A stretch of DNA of 64,000 nt from positions 1,054,001-1,118,000 of the forward strand of contig CAJNDT010005913.1 of NCBI GenBank assembly GCA_905221615.1. The letters are read 5' to 3'. The notes under the pieces are model-generated. The model did no database searches. It was not told the DNA's origin and worked only from the letters and a program-made list of their open reading frames with translations. Within the stretch, counting starts at the first letter, position 1. The number at the start of each line of letters is the position of its first letter. Positions 16,836-26,470 of this stretch are shown piece by piece. The position numbers and the translations under genes are program-made. This stretch comes from Symbiodinium sp. CCMP2592 (lineage: Eukaryota > Sar > Dinophyceae > Suessiales > Symbiodiniaceae).

Positions 16836-16859
16836 AGCTCGGTCTTCTCCGGGCTTTTT
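16836..16859 (+). terminator. Intrinsic terminator
   Basis: AGCTCGG (16836-16842), loop TCTTCT, CCGGGCT (16849-16855), then a run of five T. It ends the transcript of the Cys-rich secreted protein. Confidence 0.7.
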
Positions 16860-16897
16860 CAGTCGCGTAGTATTGGTCCAACTTGAAAGGGTACAGC

Positions 16898-17479
16898 ATG
16901 TCACAACACATACGAGTAGGGATTCTCTGGGGCTCGCTCCGAAAGGAATCCATGAACGGCAAACTCGCGAAGTTCGTAGGACAATCGATCAGCAAAGACG
17001 ATGGGATTAATCTGGATGTGATAGACCTCGCCGATCTGGAATTGCCAATGTATTCTGAAGATATCTCACCGATGCCCAACTCAGTCAATGAACTGAAAGA
17101 TCGACTGATTGCCTGTGATGCCTTGATCGTGGGGTGTCCCGAGTACAACGGGTCAATCACCGGAGCGCTGAAAAACGCGATCGATTGGGCATCAGTGGGT
17201 CGTGACGGTGATGCTCCGCGTGCGTGCTTTGAGGGCAAAGTCGCGGGGCTTTTGTCTTCCTCCCCTGGTGCACTTGGCGGTATTCGGGGCATGCGACATG
17301 TGAGATTGATTCTCTCACAACTTCAAATGCTTGTGGTACCAGCCGAATATGCGCTTGGTGGGGGACATGAAGCGTTCGATGAGCACGGGAACATGAAAGA
17401 CGAAACCAAGGCATCCATGGCGATTCATGTCGGACATCAAGCGGTTCGAGTGAGCAGGGCATTGAAGGCAGTAGATTAA
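16898..17479 (+). CDS. NAD(P)H-dependent FMN reductase
   Basis: A 193-residue flavodoxin-like protein. GILWGSLRKESMNGKLAKF at the N-terminus is the GSxRxxSxN FMN-phosphate loop, and IVGCPEYNGSITGALKNAID is the second flavin-binding motif (PEYNxSxxGxLKNAID) of the NADPH-dependent FMN reductase family (azoreductase, chromate reductase and ArsH relatives). It transfers electrons from NAD(P)H to FMN, quinones or azo compounds. ATG 16898 (MSQHIRVGI) is preferred over the open frame from 16883. elbB follows 14 bases later on the same strand, so they form a small operon, possibly for electrophile or redox stress. Confidence 0.92.
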   Translation: MSQHIRVGILWGSLRKESMNGKLAKFVGQSISKDDGINLDVIDLADLELPMYSEDISPMPNSVNELKDRLIACDALIVGCPEYNGSITGALKNAIDWASVGRDGDAPRACFEGKVAGLLSSSPGALGGIRGMRHVRLILSQLQMLVVPAEYALGGGHEAFDEHGNMKDETKASMAIHVGHQAVRVSRALKAVD

Positions 17480-17493
17480 GACGGAGTGTAGAT

Positions 17494-18147
17494 ATGCCAA
17501 AGGTAGGCGTCATTCTGAGTGGGTGTGGAGTCTTTGATGGGTCTGAAATCCAGGAAGCATCGGCTGCATTAATCGCTCTAGCACAGCGTGGTATCGAATA
17601 TCGCTGCATGGCTCCAGACATGGACTTCAAAGTCGTCGATCATCTGAGCGGGCAAGAGACAGGAGAGGCACGCAGTATCCTCACCGAATCCGCCCGAATC
17701 GCGCGTGGCGAGATTGATAACCTGAAGGATGTCAATGGATTCGATTACGACGCGTTTATTCTGCCTGGGGGATTTGGGGCTGCGAAAAATCTGAGTACCT
17801 TCGCCGTTGACGGTGCTGCGTGCATGGTGAATCCTGATGTGGATCGCGTGCTCAAGGAAGCGCACGACGCTGGGAAACCAATCGGTTTCATTTGTATCGC
17901 ACCTGCACTTGGAGCGAAGGTGTTCGGTGCCCAAGGCGCAAAGGTGACCATCGGACATGACTCGGGTACAGCAGCAGCTGTTGTCGCAACTGGGGCAACC
18001 CATGTTGAAGCTGATGCCGAAGATATCGTGATCGACGACACACTCAACATTGTCTCAACTCCGGCGTATATGGAAGCGAAGAATCCTGCTCAAGTCTTTG
18101 AGGGGATCTCAAAGCTTGTAGAGAACATCATCACTCGGATCAGCTGA
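17494..18147 (+). CDS. elbB: Glyoxalase ElbB, DJ-1/PfpI superfamily
   Basis: A 217-residue protein matching ElbB along its length: VGVILSGCGVFDGSEIQEA, YDAFILPGGFGAAKNLS, and GKPIGFICIAPAL, whose Cys in the nucleophile elbow of the DJ-1/PfpI fold is the expected catalytic residue. E. coli ElbB (the 'isoprenoid biosynthesis protein with amidotransferase-like domain') has glyoxalase III activity, turning methylglyoxal or glyoxal into hydroxy acids. It is paired with the FMN reductase gene upstream. Its 3' end overlaps the convergent hutI gene by 8 bases (18140-18147), with no room for a separate terminator. Confidence 0.94.
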   Translation: MPKVGVILSGCGVFDGSEIQEASAALIALAQRGIEYRCMAPDMDFKVVDHLSGQETGEARSILTESARIARGEIDNLKDVNGFDYDAFILPGGFGAAKNLSTFAVDGAACMVNPDVDRVLKEAHDAGKPIGFICIAPALGAKVFGAQGAKVTIGHDSGTAAAVVATGATHVEADAEDIVIDDTLNIVSTPAYMEAKNPAQVFEGISKLVENIITRIS

Positions 18148-19366
18148 GCGTATTGTGAACTGTATTGCCGTCGCAGATCACTAACTGCACATGTGAACCC
18201 CCGAACTCATATCCGAGTTGTCGTTCATCGGTGTGTCGGAGCATGATCAGATCTGCTCGATTCCCAACCTTGATCGTACCTGTATCTTCTAAACCGAGCA
18301 GATAGGCAGCATTTGCCGTGCATGCAGAAATCGCTTCTGCAGCGGTGATATTCAAGTTGCGAACAGCGAGTGCAATGGACATCGGCATAGAGAAACAGGG
18401 GGCGGAACCAGGGTTCGCGTTTGTTGCGATGACCAATCCCCCTCCGGCATCAACAAATGCTCGGCCATCTGCGTACCGATCATCGACATGGAAACCTGAA
18501 CAGGGCAGCATGACTCCCATGGTGTTCGATTTTGCAAGTTTTGTAAGACACTGATTGCTCGTAGCTTCCATATGATCAACACTGAGAGCACCCATCTTGA
18601 TCGCGGATTCCAGCATACCCAGTTCATTGAACTGGTCCGCGTGGATACGCAGCTTGTGTCCGAGATTTTGAGCGGCGTCGAACAAAGCTTCGGTTTCTTC
18701 GACGCTCCATGCCCCTTCTTCGGTGTACGCATCGATGACAATGTTTGGGTACCGCTCATGGATCGCCGGAAGTGTTTCATTGATGGTGCGATTGACAAAG
18801 TTAGGGTCGCCGGGATCTTTCGCGTGTCCTATGCAAGCGGTGGGAGTGATCTGTCCAACCCAAGAATCCGCAGCTCTATGGATTGCTTCGAGCATTTTCA
18901 GTTCGGATTCTGTACTGAGCCCATATCCGGATTTGATCTCGCATGCCGTGGTTCCTTCGTGGATCATCGCATCGAGGTGCCTCATGAGTTGAGCTTGGAG
19001 TTGCTCGACACTCGCTTCACGCACAGCACGCACGGTTGACATGATCCCGCCGCCTGATTTCAGGATATCGAGGTAGGTCGCTCCGCTTTGTTTGAGTTCC
19101 CACTCATCAAGGCGATCTCCAGCCCAGCAAGCGTGGGTGTGTGCGTCAATAAACGATGGCATGACCACTCGTTGCTGAGCATCGATCTCGATCGCATTCT
19201 GGTCTGTGATATGCTGCGAGCTGACTTTGCTGATTCGACCATCTTGAATCATGATGGATCCAGACTCAATAACTCCGAGATCCGACATCTCAGATCCCCT
19301 GCGAGGGATCGGTCCATGATCAAGCGTGAGCAATCGCGCATTGTTGATGATGAGTGATCGGCTCAT
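18140..19366 (-). CDS. hutI: Imidazolonepropionase
   Basis: A 408-residue amidohydrolase that opens imidazolone-5-propionate to N-formimidoyl-L-glutamate, third step of histidine breakdown. FIDAHTHACWAGDR carries the metal ligands His76 and His78; further marks are EIKSGYGLS, TACIGHAKDP and RIHADQFNELG. Length and motif order fit HutI. It is the last gene of the leftward hut operon; its start overlaps the hutG stop by 4 bases (19363-19366). Its end overlaps elbB. Confidence 0.96.
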   Translation of the reverse strand: MSRSLIINNARLLTLDHGPIPRRGSEMSDLGVIESGSIMIQDGRISKVSSQHITDQNAIEIDAQQRVVMPSFIDAHTHACWAGDRLDEWELKQSGATYLDILKSGGGIMSTVRAVREASVEQLQAQLMRHLDAMIHEGTTACEIKSGYGLSTESELKMLEAIHRAADSWVGQITPTACIGHAKDPGDPNFVNRTINETLPAIHERYPNIVIDAYTEEGAWSVEETEALFDAAQNLGHKLRIHADQFNELGMLESAIKMGALSVDHMEATSNQCLTKLAKSNTMGVMLPCSGFHVDDRYADGRAFVDAGGGLVIATNANPGSAPCFSMPMSIALAVRNLNITAAEAISACTANAAYLLGLEDTGTIKVGNRADLIMLRHTDERQLGYEFGGSHVQLVICDGNTVHNTLS

Positions 19367-20244
19367 GATTCCCGCTCCGAAAATCCTTTGAGGAATGCCA
19401 GGAACAACCGTGCCGCTAATCGAGCGGTCCGGTTGAGATGATCATTGGGTGGAGAAAGTTCCATAATGTCAAAGCAGCGAACATCAGGATTCTTTCCTGC
19501 AGCATGTACCCACTGCGCTGCGTATTCCGGCGTCCACCCAATTGGATTCATCGCGCTCACTCCAGGCGCGTACGCGGCGTCGATAACATCTAGATCCAAC
19601 GACACGAATGTATTCCCTGCGAGCCAATGCGAATCGGGAGTCGCGGTTGTATCAATGTGTCCATTGTTTGATTGAAACCATTTGACATGCTCAACGCTAT
19701 TGCTCATTGAGTCGAATCCATGAATCCGTAGTGCGTTGACGGCATTCGTTTCCACAAGTCTACGGAATGGCATGCCGGAACCGTCAGTTTCGCGGACATC
19801 AAGGTGCGGATCGAAGTAGACGCCGTTGAGAGGTCCGAACCTATTTGCGACGGCACGCACAAATGGGAAGGTGAGGTCGTGACCACCCCCAATCGCGATC
19901 GGGAAGAGTCCCAGTTCAAGAATAGATTCAACGGCTTTCGTAACACGCTCGTGCGTTTCGTGAAGATCTCCCAGCACTACATCGACATCACCTGCGTCAA
20001 ATATTCTTGGCCATTCCCAATCCACGGGCTGTGCAATACTCATAGCTCTGAGAGCGGAGCGGAATGCTGCAGGACCTTCTTTGGCGCCGGGTCTTCCGTA
20101 GTTGAGAGTTACTCCGGTGTCATCTGGAATCCCGATGACCGCGATTTGGCATATAGCAGGATCGCTACTGATCGTTGATGCAAACTTTTTAGCGGGGATA
20201 TAGGAATCCCATTCGTATGGACGGAGATGGGGAAATTGCATCAT
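19363..20244 (-). CDS. hutG: Formimidoylglutamase (arginase/ureohydrolase family)
   Basis: A 293-residue ureohydrolase. Manganese ligands are all present: GGGHD (His122), FDPHLDVRE (Asp145, His147, Asp149) and SLDLDVIDA (Asp217, Asp219). Within the family, agmatinase, arginase and formimidoylglutamase look alike; the position between hutU and hutI and the GSGMPFRRL segment after the DxHxD motif favour hydrolysis of N-formimidoyl-glutamate to glutamate and formamide. It starts 6 bases after the hutU stop and overlaps hutI by 4 bases. Specificity rests mostly on operon context. Confidence 0.9.
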   Translation of the reverse strand: MMQFPHLRPYEWDSYIPAKKFASTISSDPAICQIAVIGIPDDTGVTLNYGRPGAKEGPAAFRSALRAMSIAQPVDWEWPRIFDAGDVDVVLGDLHETHERVTKAVESILELGLFPIAIGGGHDLTFPFVRAVANRFGPLNGVYFDPHLDVRETDGSGMPFRRLVETNAVNALRIHGFDSMSNSVEHVKWFQSNNGHIDTTATPDSHWLAGNTFVSLDLDVIDAAYAPGVSAMNPIGWTPEYAAQWVHAAGKNPDVRCFDIMELSPPNDHLNRTARLAARLFLAFLKGFSERES

Positions 20245-20250
20245 CAGATC

Positions 20251-21993
20251 CTACATTGGAATATCGACTTCTTGTTCTTTACCGCACTGAATAGCATCTT
20301 CGTACCCAGCATCAGCGTGCCGGAATATACCCATCATCGGATCATTGCGTAGCACGCGTGCAAGCCGGTCTGCGGCTTCTGGGGTTCCATCAGCAACGAT
20401 GACCTGACCAGCATGTTGACTGAATCCGATCCCAACACCTCCGCCGTGGTGAAAGCTCACCCAACTGGCGCCTGATGCGATGTTGGCTGCAAAGTTCAGG
20501 AGCGGCCAATCGGAAACAGCATCAGTTCCATCTTTCATCGATTCAGTTTCCCGATTCGGAGATGCAACAGAGCCACAATCAAGGTGATCCCTTCCGATCA
20601 CGATTGGAGCTGATACCGCACCGCACTGAACCATGTTGTTAAACAGCAGTCCCGCTTTGTCCCGTTCTCCCAATCCGAACCAGCAGATGCGACAGGGGAG
20701 TCCTTGAAACGCGAAGCGGGGTTCACAGTTTTCGAAGTCTTGATTGAGCAGAGCGTCAGGGTTTTTGTGGCAACCGAGAATCCACTGGTGTAGACGCTCG
20801 TTGTAACCTCCGTCCTCCTTGGGAAAGAGCTGGAGCAATGCGTAGTCCGTTTTGTAGATATCGATCGGATTACCTGAGAGTGCACACCAGCGGAATGGTC
20901 CTCTCCCCAAGCAGAACTGAGGGCGGATATACGCCGGAACAAAGCCTGGGAACGCAAACGCGTCTTTAAATCCTTCATCGAACGCTCTCTGACGAATGTT
21001 GTTTCCGTAGTCAAAGGTGATCGCGCCGAGTGTTTGGAGCTTGACCATCGCTTCGACATGGCGACGCATCGATGCGAGTGATTTTTGTTGATACGCGGCA
21101 CTGTCCTCTTGTCGCGCCTGTTCTGCTTGCTCGAAGGTGTACTCGATCGGGCAATATCCTTGAAGTGGATCGTGGGCACTGGTTTGATCCGTCAGCGTGT
21201 CAGGAATGATGTTGCGTTCAATCAGTCGCTCTAGAAGGGTAACTGCGTTGCCTTCCCAGCCTACTGAAGTGGCAGATTTCTGTTCTTTGAGTTCCATCGC
21301 ACGATCAATTGCAGCATCCAGATCATCGACTAACTCGTCTAGGTACTCGTCTTCGAGTCGTCTCTGAAGTCTTGTGCGATCGACATCCGCGATGAGTCCC
21401 GTTCCGCCGTTGAGGGTAATTGCGAGCGGTTGAGCACCGCCCATCCCGCCGCATCCACCTGTGACATTCAGGGTTCCCGCAAGGGTCCCATTGAAATGAT
21501 CACGAGCGCATTGTGCGTAGGTTTCAAATGTCCCCTGCAGAATGCCTTGAGTACCGATGTAGATCCATGACCCAGCGGTCATTTGGCCGTACATCATGAG
21601 TCCCTTGGAAGCGAGTTCATCGAAATGATCTTGGGTTGCCCAATGCGGAACAAGGTTTGAGTTCGCGATCATGACCCTCGGCGCGTCTGTATGTGTCTGT
21701 ATAACACCTACAGGCTTCCCGGACTGGACCAGCAGAGTCTCGTCTGGTTTAAGCCGTTTTAGCGTTTCGATGATCGCGTCGTAGGATTCCCATGAACGCG
21801 CCGCCTGCCCTCGTCCGCCATAGACAATGAGCGATTGTGGGTGCTCAGCGACCTCAGGGTCAAGGTTGTTCATGAGCATGCGCATCGCGGCTTCTGCCTG
21901 CCATGTCGAGCATGTTTTTTCAGTTCCCCGAGGGGCTCGGATGACACGGTCTTGGGGTTCTGGGATTAACGATGATGCTTGAATCATGCTCAT
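20251..21993 (-). CDS. hutU: Urocanate hydratase
   Basis: A 580-residue protein matching urocanase from end to end: [57 protein letters not shown], and [22 protein letters not shown]. It binds NAD+ tightly and adds water to urocanate, the second step of histidine catabolism. It is slightly longer than the usual 550-560 residues. The start at 21993 (MSMIQASS) has GGA six bases before it; a second ATG is two codons later. It lies 36 bases downstream of hutH and 6 bases upstream of hutG. Confidence 0.97.
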   Translation of the reverse strand: MSMIQASSLIPEPQDRVIRAPRGTEKTCSTWQAEAAMRMLMNNLDPEVAEHPQSLIVYGGRGQAARSWESYDAIIETLKRLKPDETLLVQSGKPVGVIQTHTDAPRVMIANSNLVPHWATQDHFDELASKGLMMYGQMTAGSWIYIGTQGILQGTFETYAQCARDHFNGTLAGTLNVTGGCGGMGGAQPLAITLNGGTGLIADVDRTRLQRRLEDEYLDELVDDLDAAIDRAMELKEQKSATSVGWEGNAVTLLERLIERNIIPDTLTDQTSAHDPLQGYCPIEYTFEQAEQARQEDSAAYQQKSLASMRRHVEAMVKLQTLGAITFDYGNNIRQRAFDEGFKDAFAFPGFVPAYIRPQFCLGRGPFRWCALSGNPIDIYKTDYALLQLFPKEDGGYNERLHQWILGCHKNPDALLNQDFENCEPRFAFQGLPCRICWFGLGERDKAGLLFNNMVQCGAVSAPIVIGRDHLDCGSVASPNRETESMKDGTDAVSDWPLLNFAANIASGASWVSFHHGGGVGIGFSQHAGQVIVADGTPEAADRLARVLRNDPMMGIFRHADAGYEDAIQCGKEQEVDIPM

Positions 21994-22029
21994 GATGGTG
22001 TTCCGTTTCTGATTCGAAATAGTAGGGGA

Positions 22030-23556
22030 TCAGAGTTCGAATGCGAAGCGATCACTACGAATCAGCTCCTCGATCGCAGCGATATCAGGCGATGGAGTCC
22101 GGTCCTCAGTGAGGGGTGCGACAACCTCGCGGATGGCTGTGATCGCAGCCTCGATGCGATGACCCGAAGTGTGCGGACGATGACACTCAATCCCTTCAGC
22201 GGAGCAAAGCAACTCAGATGCAATCACAGATCGAGCGAGTTTGAGCGCTCTGCTTGCCTTGGCGGCACTGCGTGGACCGAATGAGTTGTAATCCTCCATC
22301 CCAGCACAGGTTGATAGATTCGCGACACTCGCGGGGTTCGCGAGACCGATGAGTTCGTTGCAAATCGCCGCGGCTGCGTACTGAACGATCATGAATCCGG
22401 ACATGACGCCCGGCTTGGGACTCATGAATGCACGGAGTTGGGATTCGGGATCGAAGACTGACAGAATATGGTACATACGGCGCTCGGAGATTCCTGCAAG
22501 ATGCGCAATACCGATCGCGAGCGTATCGAGCGGCAGCGCGACCGGCATGCCATGGAAACATCCTGCTGAAACAATGTCTGGGGTTTCCTTCGTCGTCTCA
22601 AAGATGAGTGGATTGTCAGTGACTGCACCCAGTTCATTGAGCAAGCTGGACTGGCAAGATCTGAGTGAATCAAGCACCGCCCCCATCACCAGCGGGGCGC
22701 AACGGAATGAGTACGGATCCTGAACGCGTGGATCATTCTCTGCGTGCGATTCAACAATCGTACTGCCGTCTAGGAGCGATCGCATTGTTGTTGCGACCTC
22801 CGATGCACCGGGTTGGTTTCGTGCCTCATAGATCCGCGGATCGAGGTATCCATGCGAAGCGCGAGCCGCATCGATCGACATTGCGTTGGCTATTAATGCG
22901 GTATCAATGAGTTGTTCGAGATCCTGGTAAATGAGGGAGAATCGGGCCGTCATCAGATGAGTGCCGTTTATGAGCGCGAGCCCTTCCTTCGCTTTGAGGG
23001 TCATGGGTTTGATGCTGGCGTCTTGTAATGCAGCAAGAGCGTCCACTTCCCGCCCTTGGACCTTGACTTTCCCCTCACCGATCATTGCTTGAGCGACATG
23101 AGCGAGTGGCGCAAGATCTCCCGATGCGCCAACTGATCCCAGCTCTGGAACGATCGGGGTGATGCCGTGATTCAGCATAGAAATCAGGAGCTCGACGAGT
23201 TCAACTCGCACTCCGGACTTTGCTCTGCTCAATGAACAGACAAGAACGAACATCATCCCACGAACTATCTCATCCTCGAGTGGATCCCCAATCCCTGCGG
23301 CATGAGAACGGATCAGGTTCCTTTGAAGATTCTCTAGATCCTCATGCTCGATTCGTTGATTTGATAGTGATCCGAACCCTGTGTTGATACCGTAGTGGGG
23401 GGAGCCGTCATTGAGCACCGTTTCTAGACTCGCTCGGCATTGCTCGATCGCTGCTCGGGACTCCTCGGAGAGCGAGATTCGAGGCATTTCACGAGCAACC
23501 TGGGTCACTAGCTGCGGTGTCAAGACGAGATCTGTGGTGATGATGATTGGATCCAT
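22030..23556 (-). CDS. hutH: Histidine ammonia-lyase
   Basis: A 508-residue aromatic amino-acid lyase. PELGSVGASGDLAPLAH holds Ala144-Ser145-Gly146, which cyclise to the MIO prosthetic group; YGINTGFGSL near residue 55 and QDPYSFRC further on are also conserved. It removes ammonia from histidine to give trans-urocanate and commits histidine to catabolism. It is the first gene of the hutHUGI operon. The divergent CtlX-type gene begins only 60 bases away, so both share one short promoter region. No HutC- or HutP-like regulator is encoded nearby. Confidence 0.97.
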   Translation of the reverse strand: MDPIIITTDLVLTPQLVTQVAREMPRISLSEESRAAIEQCRASLETVLNDGSPHYGINTGFGSLSNQRIEHEDLENLQRNLIRSHAAGIGDPLEDEIVRGMMFVLVCSLSRAKSGVRVELVELLISMLNHGITPIVPELGSVGASGDLAPLAHVAQAMIGEGKVKVQGREVDALAALQDASIKPMTLKAKEGLALINGTHLMTARFSLIYQDLEQLIDTALIANAMSIDAARASHGYLDPRIYEARNQPGASEVATTMRSLLDGSTIVESHAENDPRVQDPYSFRCAPLVMGAVLDSLRSCQSSLLNELGAVTDNPLIFETTKETPDIVSAGCFHGMPVALPLDTLAIGIAHLAGISERRMYHILSVFDPESQLRAFMSPKPGVMSGFMIVQYAAAAICNELIGLANPASVANLSTCAGMEDYNSFGPRSAAKASRALKLARSVIASELLCSAEGIECHRPHTSGHRIEAAITAIREVVAPLTEDRTPSPDIAAIEELIRSDRFAFEL

Positions 23557-23616
23557 GTCTGATTGTGGGCATGATCACGGGTTTCTTCCACTGGATAGGT
23601 CTTATGATGGTCACGA

Positions 23617-24561
23617 ATGGATAATCAGATAGTCCCAGAACGATTCCAGACGGCAAACAGAGTGCTCATGATAAGACCCAAGCTTTTTGGTTTTCATGCG
23701 CAAGCATCTCAGAGCAATGCGTTTATGAATGAGCCCGGTCGGGATTCTATGGAAGTCGCTCATAAAGCCCAGGTGGAGTTTGATGCCCTCGCTCAAGCGC
23801 TCATGGATGCGGGTGTTGAAGTATTGATCCATCAAGATGTTCATGGACTCCCCGATTGTGTCTTCCCAAACAACTGGGTGAGCTGTCACCAACCCCTAAA
23901 TGGCACGTCGGTGCTGATCACTTATCCGATGTGTGACCAGTTGCGTCGGTTGGAAAGATCCGATCTCGTCCTTGAACGATTGGGTTCAGTATTGGGTGAG
24001 GTGGATCACATTGACTTCGCTGATATGGAAGACGACGAAGAGATACTCGAGGGAACTGGATCACTGGTACTTGATCGTGTCAAAGGTAATGCCTTTGCGT
24101 GTATATCACCTCGGACCACGAGTTGTGCATTAGAAGCGTGGTGCGATGAGACTGGGTATGAACCGATTGCATTTGAAGCCTTGGATACTGATGATCAGCC
24201 GATATACCACACCAATGTCATGATGAGTGTGGGCGAACACTTCAGCGTGGTGTGTGCACATACAATTCGGGAAGCTCAGGATCGGGCTAGTGTGCTCGAG
24301 AGGCTTCAAGCTGATGGTCGGCTTCTGATCGACATCAGTAGTGACCAAATGAATAACTTCTGTGGGAACATTCTCGAACTCCAGACCATCCACGGGGAAC
24401 CGGTCATCGCGATGTCCAGCCGGGCTTGGGGAGCGTTTTCTGTCAAGCAGCAATCGATATTCCAAGATCTGGGCAAAGTGATCCATGTTCCTATCCCAAC
24501 CATTGAGAATGTTGGCGGAGGCAGTGTCCGCTGTATGATCGCAGAATGTGGCCGAGTGTAG
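23617..24561 (+). CDS. CtlX-type amidinohydrolase (arginine deiminase-related)
   Basis: A 314-residue member of the guanidino-group modifying superfamily. VLMIRPKLFGFH at the N-terminus and LPDCVFPNNWVSCHQ are typical of the CtlX group ('citrulline utilization hydrolase type'); a catalytic His lies in the middle, and ENVGGGSVRCMIAE places the nucleophile Cys306 near the C-terminus as in arginine deiminase and DDAH. Members hydrolyse or transfer amidino/ureido groups of arginine-like substrates. It starts 60 bases from divergent hutH, which hints at joint control of amino-acid nitrogen release. ATG 23617 is the longest start; the ATG of MIRPKLF is a possible later one. Substrate not determined. 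Confidence 0.87.
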   Translation: MDNQIVPERFQTANRVLMIRPKLFGFHAQASQSNAFMNEPGRDSMEVAHKAQVEFDALAQALMDAGVEVLIHQDVHGLPDCVFPNNWVSCHQPLNGTSVLITYPMCDQLRRLERSDLVLERLGSVLGEVDHIDFADMEDDEEILEGTGSLVLDRVKGNAFACISPRTTSCALEAWCDETGYEPIAFEALDTDDQPIYHTNVMMSVGEHFSVVCAHTIREAQDRASVLERLQADGRLLIDISSDQMNNFCGNILELQTIHGEPVIAMSSRAWGAFSVKQQSIFQDLGKVIHVPIPTIENVGGGSVRCMIAECGRV

Positions 24562-24685
24562 ATCAGCCCTGTTTTTGGACAATTTGCATCATCACGGCGC
24601 AATCCCGGTATGATCTACCCCCTGTAGACTCCGTGTTTACAGTTGCATTGTCTCTGATTGACGCTTCACATACTGAGGAGGAAGC

Positions 24686-26470
24686 ATGCGGACCGCTTTA
24701 CTGACCACGGGTCTTCTGCTCGCAACATCATCGATCTCGATGGCGCAGCAGGTTGAACCCATCGAATACACCCTCGACAACGGCATGCATTTCTTGCTCA
24801 TGCCGCGTGACGAGCAACCCAACATCATCACCGCGGGATGGATCAGTCCCGTCGGATCGGTGAACGAGCGCCCAGGTATCACCGGCGTTTCACACTTCCT
24901 CGAGCACCTGCTGTTCAAGGGTACGGATTACATCGGGACCTCGGATGCCGAGGGAGACCTTGCATTCCGCAATCAGTTGACTGAAATCCGTCAGCAGATG
25001 CGTGCGTACACCACCGATGTGCAGTACAAGCGTTTCTATCGCGGCGAGATCGATAATCCTTGGGATCCAGCGAACGACACTCCAGAACTGCGTGAGATGC
25101 GTGCACAGATGACTGCATTGCAAGATGAGCAAGCGGGAATCACCATCAAGAACGAGTTCGATAAGGTTTACACCGGGAACGGCGGTTCAGGAATGAACGC
25201 CGGGACAAGCAATGACTTTACTGTGTTCTACATCAATATCCCATCCAATAAACTTGAGCTCTGGTCATGGATGGAATCGGATCGCTTGAACAACCCCTCG
25301 CTACGAGAACTCGATGCTGAACGATTTGTAGTGATTGAAGAACGCCGTCAGCGTCTGGAAGCGACCGCGACTGGGAAACTTGACGAGCAGTTTGACTCGA
25401 TGTTCTGGGTTGCGTCGCCGTACAACTTCCCAGTCATCGGATGGATGAGCGACCTCATGGCGTACACCGAAGACGAGGTTCGTGAATACTTTGAGACTTA
25501 CTACCAGCCTGCAAATCTGACCGGCGTGATTGTAGGTGATTTCGAGGTCGATGAAGCGAAGCAACTCATCGATTCATACTTCGGTCGACTTGAAAATAAG
25601 CGGCCAGCACCATCACCTATGGTGACCCACTCGGTCCCGCTGCTCGGCGAGATGCGATTCACGGGTCAGTGTGACTGCCAGGACCAAGTCGAAGTCCGTT
25701 ACCGCTCGGTCGCGTACGGCAATCCTGATGAGCCGGTTCTCGATGTGATCGCGGACCTGCTCAATGGTCGCACCGGTCGTCTCTACAAATCGCTCGTGGA
25801 GGAGCAAGGCATCGCGGCTTCCGCGCGTGCGGGGAACCGCTCGCAGCACTTCGCTGGTTCATTCTCATTTTCCGCTACCCCAAAGGGTGACGCATCTCTC
25901 GAGGATCTGGAACTTGCTTGGCTCGAACAGATCGATCTGCTCAAAACCGAGCCAGTGTCTGATAGAGAGTTGCAAAAGATCAAAAATCAGTCCGCAGCGG
26001 ACACATTCCGCGAACTCCAAGACAACTCATCGTTGTTCTTCCAACTTGCTATCACTGAAGCATACGGCGGGTATGAATACCTCAATACCTATCCGCGTGC
26101 GATTCAGGAAGTGACCGCTGAGGACATCATGCGTGTTGCAAATCAGTACTTCAAGAATGACGCACGAGCAACCGCACTCTACACACGGAAGGACGGTGAG
26201 GCAAAGCTCATCACAATCGATGATGTCAAGGCGTCACTTCCTGAAGAAATGGTCGGGATGATCATGCCAAACCTGGAAGCGCAGCTCGCTGAGCTCGACG
26301 GCATGAATGCAGAACAACTCAGACAGGGCATGGCAGAGATCGAATCGCAAGCCGAGATGATTCCGCCACAGATGAAGAAACTCATGGACTACATCCAACA
26401 AGAAATGCAGATCCGCTTAGACGCGATCGAGAGCAACGGAGCTGGAAGCTCGGAAGGCGGTGAAGGATGA
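24686..26470 (+). CDS. Exported M16-family zinc peptidase, catalytic subunit
   Basis: A 594-residue protein with a signal peptide (MRTALLTTGLLLATSSISMA-QQ). GVSHFLEHLLFKG holds the inverted zinc motif HxxEH (His70, Glu73, His74); VVIEERRQRLEATATGKL further on holds the distal glutamate. M16 peptidases (insulinase/pitrilysin/PqqF relatives) digest peptides inside a closed chamber formed by two halves. The next gene encodes the partner half and overlaps by 4 bases. AGGAGG sits just before ATG 24686. An insertion with WDPANDTPELREMRAQMTAL lies between the HxxEH motif and the distal Glu. The C-terminal 90 residues are Met/Glu/Gln rich. It probably works in the periplasm or paryphoplasm. Confidence 0.92.
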   Translation: MRTALLTTGLLLATSSISMAQQVEPIEYTLDNGMHFLLMPRDEQPNIITAGWISPVGSVNERPGITGVSHFLEHLLFKGTDYIGTSDAEGDLAFRNQLTEIRQQMRAYTTDVQYKRFYRGEIDNPWDPANDTPELREMRAQMTALQDEQAGITIKNEFDKVYTGNGGSGMNAGTSNDFTVFYINIPSNKLELWSWMESDRLNNPSLRELDAERFVVIEERRQRLEATATGKLDEQFDSMFWVASPYNFPVIGWMSDLMAYTEDEVREYFETYYQPANLTGVIVGDFEVDEAKQLIDSYFGRLENKRPAPSPMVTHSVPLLGEMRFTGQCDCQDQVEVRYRSVAYGNPDEPVLDVIADLLNGRTGRLYKSLVEEQGIAASARAGNRSQHFAGSFSFSATPKGDASLEDLELAWLEQIDLLKTEPVSDRELQKIKNQSAADTFRELQDNSSLFFQLAITEAYGGYEYLNTYPRAIQEVTAEDIMRVANQYFKNDARATALYTRKDGEAKLITIDDVKASLPEEMVGMIMPNLEAQLAELDGMNAEQLRQGMAEIESQAEMIPPQMKKLMDYIQQEMQIRLDAIESNGAGSSEGGEG

